The notes under the pieces are model-generated. The model saw only the letters and a list, made by a program, of their open reading frames with translations. It was not told the origin of the DNA and did not search any database. Both the position numbers and the translations under genes were made by a program. DNA of 64,000 nt, from contig JAVKOQ010000004.1 in assembly GCA_031835245.1 (NCBI GenBank), positions 434,001 through 498,000 on the forward strand. The letters run 5' to 3'. This DNA comes from Balamuthia mandrillaris. Taxonomy: Eukaryota > Discosea > Longamoebia > Balamuthiidae. The number at the start of each line of letters is the position of its first letter. Within the stretch, counting starts at the first letter, position 1. This document shows positions 57,534 to 64,000 of the stretch, piece by piece.

Positions 57534-58012
57534 ATGGATAAACAAGTAGTCAGAAAAATAAAAGTTAATCATCTTGGAGATGGTTATTGAATTATGCCTT
57601 CTACCTTCTCAATTTTTACTCCTAAAATTTCTAAATATATAGTAAAAAAGCTAAATCTCTTGATGAAATTATTGAGTACAACAATCTTTTAAATAAAGAA
57701 GTTATTTTTAGTTTCAATAAAGACGAAGATTTTAAAAAGTTTAATTTTTTACTTAAAAAAAGAGAAATTGACTTTTTCTTGGATAAAAAAATAATTAATA
57801 ACCTAACAAAAGAAACTTTAATTGATTTTGAAGTGGTTCCAAATCTTAAAATAAGATTAAATTGAAAATCAATTAAAAACATTTATAACGGTACTATATT
57901 TTTTTATAGCAAAGACTATTTTAGAAGTTTATTAATCAAAGAACAAACAAGAACTAAAAAAGAAAATATTGTTATTTTATGAACTTGATTGGGCTTTAAA
58001 ACAGTAGAATAA
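57534..58012 (+). pseudogene. hypothetical protein with a frameshift
   Basis: Starts MDKQVVRKIKVNHLGDGYW and runs in frame to about 57640. Beyond a TATATA/A6 stretch (about 57635-57652) the coding signal moves to another frame (KAKSLDEIIEYNNLLNKEVI ... LGFKTVE) and ends at 58012; the first frame stops soon after. A single frame would give about 159 residues. No family recognised. It follows the HAD gene by 6 bp, so it was part of the same operon. Confidence 0.55.
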
Positions 58013-58110
58013 ACTTTTTAAAAACACAATTTTAAAGATGACAAATATGAACAATCCAGTTTTTATCCTATATTGAACACACTGTTTATATTTATTCAAT
58101 TTATAACTAC

Positions 58111-58188
58111 AAAAGCAATCAGCATTAATTGATTGCTTTTATTTTGAAATTTACCAAACTAAAAAAGCTTGAAAATTCAAGCTTTTTT
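58111..58188 (+). terminator. two tandem terminators after the ula operon
   Basis: First: AAAAGCAATCA/TGATTGCTTTT (58111-58121, 58130-58140). Second: AAAAAAGCTTGA/TCAAGCTTTTTT (58161-58172, 58177-58188) with AAAT loop. Both have T-runs on the plus strand and together isolate the operon from the lipoprotein gene at 58418. Confidence 0.85.
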
Positions 58189-58417
58189 AATTATTATTAG
58201 TGATTTTGTTTTAGCAAATTAATAATATTTCAAAGTTATCAAGGCAAAAAAACATTGCTGAAAAATTTTTCTTAATTTTAAAAAGTAAATTTCATTTCAG
58301 AAAAATTTTTTTTTACAAATTTTTGTAATTGTTTTATTTAGTTGAATAATTTGGATAAGAAAATTTTATTGTGTAAAATATAATGAAATTTTCAATTTAC
58401 ATTAATAAATGAGATAA
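58189..58417. other. AT-rich promoter region of the lipoprotein gene
   Basis: About 230 bp of noncoding DNA between the terminator pair and the lipoprotein ATG. GTGTAAAATATAATG just before the start contains a TATAAT-like box. Nothing else is recognised. Confidence 0.45.
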
Positions 58418-59127
58418 ATGAACAGAATAAAATCTAAAAAATTTTTAGGTTTTTTAACTGCGCTGACAATACCTGCTGTTTCTGTTATTGCTGTTTCATG
58501 TGGAGCTAATAATTACAGCTATAAATTTAGTGATAATACAATAACCGTAAACACTGTTAATCACAGTGTTAAATATACTGTTGATGGTGGTAAAACAGCT
58601 GTATTTTCTCTTTCTATGGAAAATATCCAGCCAAAATTTTTGATGGTACTGATATAGATTTAAGCAAAGTAAAACTTGAATATATTAAATTTCAACCAAT
58701 TATTAAAACTGTTACTACCACAGAAAATGGAAAAACAGTTCAAAAACAAGAAGAAGAATACGACAAACTAGTAGGTCCTGCATTTGGAAGAACCAAAGAA
58801 GAGCAAAAACTAGCTGCTCCAAACATTAAAGTTTTAGGCTCACCTAAAGTAAGCACAGAAAATGGTAGAACTGCTACATTTGATTTACAACTTCCAGTTT
58901 TAGATCATCAAGTGTTATATAACTACAGATTTGTTTATGAAAAAGGTAATGAACCAGTAGTTATCAGTGGTATAGCTCTTTTAAAAGTTCCATCTTTAAA
59001 AGATTACGAGAAAAAATTTAAAACTGAACAACTAATACAGGAACAATTAAAAAAACCAAAAACACAAATTAAAACTACTGTTAAAAACAATTATATAAAT
59101 TCACAAAAACTGCAAAATTTAATTTAG
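58418..59127 (+). pseudogene. lipoprotein gene with one frameshift
   Basis: Basic start MNRIKSKKF, hydrophobic core and AVSCG lipobox (Cys about 28). The first frame ends after 79 residues (58657). From about 58615, in a CT-rich stretch, the coding signal continues in another frame (SFYGKYPAKIFDGTDIDLSK ... KNNYINSQKLQNLI) to 59127; joined it would be about 236 residues. No family known. Directly before the symporter remnant, so it could have been its surface partner, but this is inference. Confidence 0.7.
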
Positions 59128-59148
59128 ACTCTTAAGAAAGGAAACTAA

Positions 59149-60873
59149 ATATCAAATATAAATGCAAAACTAGGTTTGAGCGGTTTGGATTGAGCTATTA
59201 TTGTAATTTATCTTGTTGCAATTTTAGGAATAGGTTTACTATTTTGATGATTACAAAAAAGATCAAAACAAACTGGTTCAACAAAACACTTTTTTACAGG
59301 TGGAGGTAAAAACCTGGTTTGAGTTGTAGGAATTTCAATTTTTGCAACTATAACTTCATCATTATTCTTTTTAAATAGTCCTGGTACAGTTATGGGTTCA
59401 AGATGAGCTTGAATCGACACTAATATTGCAATTATTGCAATGATACCAGTAGTTATTAAATGAGTAATTCCTTTTTATATAAGAATGAAGGAATCTACAG
59501 CTTATTCTTTTTTAGAGAACAGATTTCATTATTCACTAAGAGCTGTTAACTCATTAAGCTTTATTATTTTCCAAATTTTTAGAGTTGCTGTTGTTTTATT
59601 TGTACCAACTGTAGCTCTTTCAATTATTATTGATATTGATTCAATAGTTATCTTTTATTATTGGATTAGTAACAGTTATAATTACCACAATAGGTGGATT
59701 TAAAGCTGTTGTATGATCAGATTCAATTCAAGGAATTGTATTATTAGGTGGAATTGTTTTGGTAATTATTATCGGATTAGCAAAAACAAATTGAGGTTCA
59801 GATACTTTAAAATACCACCAAATTTTAGATGCTAGCTCATTTAAACCAACATTAACTTTCCCAGGAATTATTATGCTAGCTATTTACAACACAATTAACT
59901 CATTATATTTATGGGTTCACAAGATGTTACGCAAAGATATAAAGGAACTAAATCAATTCGTCAAGTTCGTTAAACTTTATGAATTATGTTTTGAGTTTCT
60001 ATAGCAACAGCTATTTTATTCTTCTCAACTGGATCAGTTCTTTATACATATTTCTTATCACAAGGATATTATGTAGATAATTCTAAAAATCTTGCAAGCG
60101 GAATTAATAACGTTGTAAGTCCAGCAGGTAATGGTTCTGGTTTCCTCTCATACTTCATTGCTGGTTCATTGCCTATTGGAATTACAGGTTTAATTCTTTC
60201 AGCTATCTTCGCTTCTACACAGTCAACAGTTTCATCAGGATTATCAGCACTTGCAAACTCCATTGTTGTTGACTTTATTGCTAAATTCAAACCAAATACT
60301 CCAGATAGAACATTAGCTTTGATTTCAAAATTATTAGTATTTATTTTTGGAACATTAGGAATATTATTTGGAAATGTGTTAATTTCAACAAAACAAGATG
60401 ATTTATTTAATTACTTCACAGGATTTATTGGTTTATTAAATGCACCAACAATTGCTGTATTCTTGCTATGAATTTTTACAACAAAAACAAATTGAAAAGG
60501 TGCGCTTGTCGGCTTTGTCTTTGCAACATTAGTAGGAATTTGCATTTGATTACTAACTCAAAAATTCATAACCCCAAATGGAGCTGTTTTCTCATTTAGT
60601 GCTGCTTGATTAACAATGATTACTTTTAGTACTACATTAATTCTTGGATACTCTGTATCACTTTTATTGCCAACAAAACAAAATGATCTTACAAATCGTG
60701 CATACTGAACAAGATCTAAAGAATTTATTGAATTAATGAAATTAGAAGAAGAACTAGATATAGCAGAAAAAAGAAAAAATGAAAAAGCTATTCTTGAGTT
60801 ACAAGTACAAGTTAACCATTTAACAAAAGTAGTTGATTCTCAAGGACACCAACCAAATAGTTTAGGATATTAA
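59149..60873 (+). pseudogene. sodium/solute symporter (SSS family), decayed
   Basis: The coding signal spans about 574 codons but is broken: a frame change near 59640, another near 59905, and an in-frame TAA at 59971-59973 where the family usually has a basic residue. The expected start is ATA (59149) after GAAAGGA, perhaps a lost ATG. Family features remain: TGGGKNLVWVVGISIFATI, GSQDVTQRYKGTKS, ASTQSTVSSGLSALANSIV. The C-terminal 300 residues are one clean frame. It would have imported a sugar acid or sialic acid with Na+. Confidence 0.82.
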
Positions 60874-60879
60874 TAGAAA

Positions 60880-61344
60880 ATGATTTTTGATAGATTAGAA
60901 AATATTTCAAGATACAAAGGCATTTATAAGAATTTAGATTTAGCAATTGAATGAATTACAAAAACTAATTTAAATCAACTCAGTAAAGAAAAACATATTA
61001 TTAAAGAAAATGACGTTTTTGCACTTCATATGGAAGTTGATAGTTATGGTGATCAAAGTGCGCAATATGAAACACACCAAATTTATGCTGATCTTCAGGT
61101 TATCTTAGACCCAGAAGAAAAGTTATACTTTGCCCAAGAAAGTGATTTAGAAAAACCTAAAACTCAATACAATAAAGAATCAAACTTCACTTTATTTGAA
61201 ATTGATAATCAAAATAAAAATTTATTACATCCAAGCACAAAAGATTTTCTATTCTTCTTTCCTAAAGAAGGACATGTGCCCAAATATTTACGATACAATA
61301 GAAAACTAAACAAAATCGTTATTAAAGTTAAAATAGATTGATAA
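60880..61344 (+). CDS. YhcH/YjgK/YiaL-family protein
   Basis: 154 residues. MIFDRLENISRYKGIYKNLD at the start, FALHMEVDSYGDQSAQYETHQIYADLQVIL and KEGHVPKY identify the DUF386 family (YiaL, YhcH). YiaL belongs to the diketogulonate operon of E. coli and YhcH/NanQ to sialic acid use; either would fit a sugar-acid locus, and the ula genes nearby favour the first. Only 6 bp after the symporter remnant. Ends at a strong terminator. Confidence 0.85.
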
Positions 61345-61354
61345 TGATTAATAT

Positions 61355-61390
61355 AAAAAAGGTAATTAAGCTATCTTAATTACCTTTTTT
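61355..61390 (+). terminator. strong terminator after the YiaL-like gene
   Basis: A perfect 16-bp stem AAAAAAGGTAATTAAG/CTTAATTACCTTTTTT with loop CTAT, eleven bases after the stop. Confidence 0.92.
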
Positions 61391-62582
61391 AATACTTTTG
61401 AAACTAAAAAAGTTTAGTTAAAAATTTGTTTGTTAAAACCAAAACTAAAGCAAATTGATGATATTGCTATCTTTTTGTATATTTAGATACAAATTTTAAT
61501 TTTTACTTAGCTCTTCATTTTAAAGACAAAATTTTTAGATTATTCAATTAATACAAAATATAGTCATTGAGGTTTTTGGGAATTAATACTTATAACTTGA
61601 TTTTAAATAAATTGCTTTATATAGATTTAAATTTGTGTTTATTTCACATTTGAGTTGTATAAAGCTTTTATTTGTTTGAATTTAGCTTCTTAAAGCGCTT
61701 TAAAAGCTTGATTAAGCATTTAAACTATAAAAACAAATAAAACGTAAATACAAGTATTATCAACGATATAAGTTATTAATGCATTTAAAATCATTAAATA
61801 CTATTTAATAAGCTCATATTGTTACTTATTAATTACTTTTAAAAATAAAGTATAAATAAAACTATATGTTTAAAATATTAGTTAATTCTTTAAAGTAATT
61901 TTTATTTTTTCATATAAAGATAAAAAACAGCAAAAATTTATTTGCTGTTTTTTAACACCCCCCAATGTTATAACTTTATTAGGTGAATAATTCATATGAA
62001 TAGAAGGAATAAAATTTTTTAGTAAATAACACACAAATATAACGCCTCTTAGTTGTTCCTTCTATTAGATTTACTTACAAATTACTGCTTATAAGTTGAA
62101 ATACAAAATACACAAATGCGTAATTTCATTTTTGTGTAATTTATACTCCTTGAGAACTATTTTTAGTGTCATTAATAATATTTTAATTTTTATTGTCATT
62201 ATGGAGTAGGTCAATATAGCTAAATAAAAACTAATATATTCAATTAATGCATAATAATTATGCCACTTTTTTTAAAATTTTTTTATTTTTTTACACCTAG
62301 AGATGGAATTCAAACAGTAATTTTTAGTTTATTTTAACTTATTTTGCTTGATTTTGAAGTAAATTAAGCTTTATTTTATGTATAAACATTTAATTAATCT
62401 GTTTTTTTGAATAATATCAATTTCTAAAATTCATCCAAAGTATTTTACTTAATTGTAAGAGTTTGTGAGAATAATTTATTGTTTATTGCTGTATTTATTG
62501 CTATTTAGTTATTGTTTTTATTAGATTTAGATAGCTGAATAAACAAATAATGATTTAAATTTTAAATTGTTTTAATATTATT
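61391..62582. other. 1.2 kb gene-free AT-rich stretch with orphan hairpins
   Basis: No credible gene. Elements seen: the palindrome TTAAAGCGCTTTAA (about 61690-61703); a terminator-like hairpin AAAAAACAGCAAA/TTTGCTGTTTTTT (61922-61953) with nothing to terminate; and a wide inverted repeat AATAGAAGGAA (61999-62009) / TTCCTTCTATT (62056-62066). It may hold a small RNA or old gene remnants. Confidence 0.5.
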
Positions 62583-63209
62583 TTATGGAGTTTGGTTTTT
62601 ATGTTTTTTATTAGCCTCAATATGTTCTTTAATTTTGCTCATAGGATCTTGTGTTAATGCAGAATTAAATTCTTTTTTGTCTTTTTTTGCTTGTTGATTT
62701 AACATCTCTTCATATTGAGTTTTAATTGAATTTTTAAAATCTTTTAATTCTTCTGGTAACTTTGCATCATCTAGGTAAACAGCTGCTTTTTGAGTACTTG
62801 CTTTTGTGTTAACATAATCATTTAAAAATTCTTCAAGTAATTTATTAATTTGTTGTGTTTTTTCTTCTTTAGTAATTTTGTTATTATCTTCAATTGCTTT
62901 TAATTCTAAGCTAAGTCCACTTTGAGAAAATAAAGTTAAAATTTCATTTTTAGTTTCCTTTTTTACAGCTTCTTGTGTAGAAAATTTAAATTTATCATCA
63001 TTTTGTTTTGAATTTAAAAGTTCCATTAAGGATGGTTCAAATTGAGATGATAAATTTTTATATTCTGTTTTAACTATTTCTTTTTCTACTACACTAACAG
63101 TAGATTTTGGAAGCGTTAAAACTGTAGCAATAGCCACTGGAGTCAATAAAATGCAACCTATTGCTACTGCAAATCAAGGTTTTGCCTTGTTTTTCTTGTG
63201 TTTTTCCAT
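62583..63209 (-). CDS. hypothetical single-span membrane protein
   Basis: 208 residues. Basic start MEKHKKNKAKP, one membrane segment WFAVAIGCILLTPVAIATVL (about 12-31), then a charged, helical, Lys/Glu-rich external domain (EEKTQQINKLLEEFLNDYV) and a basic tail. No lipobox. AAGGAGATATT precedes the ATG at 63209; a TGA Trp near residue 12 shortens the frame if read as stop. No family recognised. A (TA)n run lies in its promoter. Confidence 0.75.
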
Positions 63210-63245
63210 AATATCTCCTTCGAAATTTAGTAATTACACACAAAT

Positions 63246-63264
63246 TATATATATATATATATAT
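63246..63264 (-). repeat. (TA)n dinucleotide tract in the promoter of the membrane protein gene
   Basis: Nineteen bases of uninterrupted TA alternation, 37 bp before the ATG at 63209 on the minus strand and next to a TATAATTTG -10-like box. Such tracts change length easily and could alter promoter strength or spacing. Confidence 0.75.
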
Positions 63265-63410
63265 CCAAAGAATTTGTTTGGTTTTGTTAATATTTAACCC
63301 ATTTTTGCTTCTTAATGAACAAAATTCACAATTTAATAAGAATAAAAGTAATTAGAAATTTGTTATAAAAATAATGGAAACTACAATAATATTCAATTCT
63401 AATTTATAAA

Positions 63411-64000
63411 TGAGCAGATCCTCTTTTCTTAGAAAATTTTCTTATAAAAATAGAAAAGGGATTTTTTATGAAATATTCATTAGAATTTAAATTAGAATGT
63501 GTAAAAAAATACAAAAAAGGAATTGAAATTAAAAAGCCTGATTTTGCCAAAACAACTCAGAAAAATTTTTTAAATCAAGTATATTTTTAAAAAAAATTTA
63601 TGACAAATTAGGAGTTGAAGGTCTTAAGAAAGAACCTCGAAATAAAAAGTGAACTATAGATCAAAGATTAAACATAGTTAAAAGATTTTTAGCTAATGAA
63701 CCAATTGTTAAAATTTCACTTGAAAATAATCTTAATCCAAGTCAAATATCTTTTTGAACGAAAAAATATTTAGAATCGGGAATTAGTGGTTTAGAATTAA
63801 ACAAAGGAAGACCAATAATGAAATCTAAGATTAGTAATAATAAATCTACAAAAGTATCAAACAATTCCGATAGTCAAGATCAATCAAATTCTTCATTATC
63901 TGTATATGAAGAACTTAAACTTTTAAAAAAAGAAAATGAAGTACTAAAAAAAGTGAAGAGCCTTGGTAAAGATCTTTGACTCAAATCAACCAAGGCAAGA
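63411..64000 (+). mobile_element. IS3-family (IS150-type) insertion sequence, copy 3, cut by the window edge
   Basis: Left end TGAGCAGATCCTCTTTTCTTAG at 63411 (first 20 bases TGAGCAGATCCTCTTTTCTT), with the same internal plan as copies 1 and 2 but more base changes, so an older copy. The right end is outside the window. It has an extra ten or so bases in the left hairpin and lost a stretch coding LLREEIK in orfA (about 63918). Confidence 0.88.
63468..64000 (+). pseudogene. IS150-type orfA, copy 3, broken, and start of orfB
   Basis: Starts MKYSLEFKLECVKKYKKG. At about 63585-63592 a Trp TGA has become TAA and one base is missing relative to copy 1, which stops orfA early. The frame resumes downstream (KKPRNKKW equivalent is KEPRNKKW) to the A7 junction (about 63944-63950). 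Then orfB begins and runs out of the window. Confidence 0.85.

Overview
ORGANISM. The window is a mollicute chromosome, most likely a hominis-group mycoplasma (Mycoplasmopsis/Metamycoplasma-like). TGA falls at conserved tryptophan positions throughout the real genes (SMC, IF2, RNase III, ProRS, PtsI, PotABCD, DnaE), so genetic code 4 applies and the coordinates below read through TGA. The DNA is very AT-rich. The lipoproteins have a short signal peptide and cysteine. There are no cell-wall genes. A free 5'-3' exonuclease takes the place of Pol I, and ProRS is of the eukaryote-like type. I cannot name the species. || LAYOUT. 1-600: rpsG and rpsL (minus). 754-2264: an IS150-type (IS3 family) element inside a terminator. 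2299-8924: minus operon Asp23-fakA-plsX-rnc-smc (lipid phosphorylation, RNA processing, chromosome organisation). 8955-9563: lipoprotein. 9768-15600: plus operon rimP-nusA-rnpM-infB-rbfA plus a BMP-type lipoprotein. 15674-19496: dnaE and a 5'-3' exonuclease. 19538-20344: HAD phosphatase. 20360-29526: a tightly overlapped minus operon of dprA, a VirB2-like small membrane protein, a VirB6-like polytopic protein, a VirB4-like ATPase with two N-terminal membrane segments, and a 1403-residue surface protein. 29631-31316: YihY-like protein, rpmA, rplU. 32163-33878: ptsI. 34241-34402: tRNA-Tyr and tRNA-Gln. 35565-37366: proS, trxA. 37400-38911: second IS copy. 38948-40621: eno, tRNA-His. 41033-45772: potABCD. 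45815-48159: secG, rnr. 48177-50542: small ABC system. 50652-56692: a phosphotriesterase-like lactonase with ulaABCDEF. 56649-61344: HAD phosphatase, damaged genes, and a YiaL-like gene. 62583-63209: membrane protein. 63411 to the end: third IS copy. || HOW THE GENES WORK TOGETHER. Most of the window is core information processing. Two modules stand out. First, the 20.4-29.5 kb operon looks like a stripped-down type IV secretion-like machine (pilin-like, VirB6-like, VirB3/VirB4-like) made with the DNA-processing protein DprA. The best guess is DNA uptake or transfer across a single membrane, as in the ComB system of Helicobacter; this is inference and is the main candidate for an undescribed system. 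Second, 50.6-61.3 kb is a sugar-acid locus: PTS import (UlaABC), lactone hydrolysis (PTE-like lactonase), and UlaD/E/F leading to D-xylulose 5-phosphate, with a YiaL-like protein. In this part several genes carry frameshifts (ABC partner at 49.8 kb, ulaA, hypothetical at 57.5 kb, lipoprotein at 58.4 kb, symporter at 59.1 kb), so it is either decaying or phase-variable, or the sequence has indel errors. All three IS copies are damaged. Three AT-rich stretches of 0.7-1.2 kb (31.4, 34.4 and 61.4 kb) hold no recognisable genes, but two of them contain orphan terminator-like hairpins.
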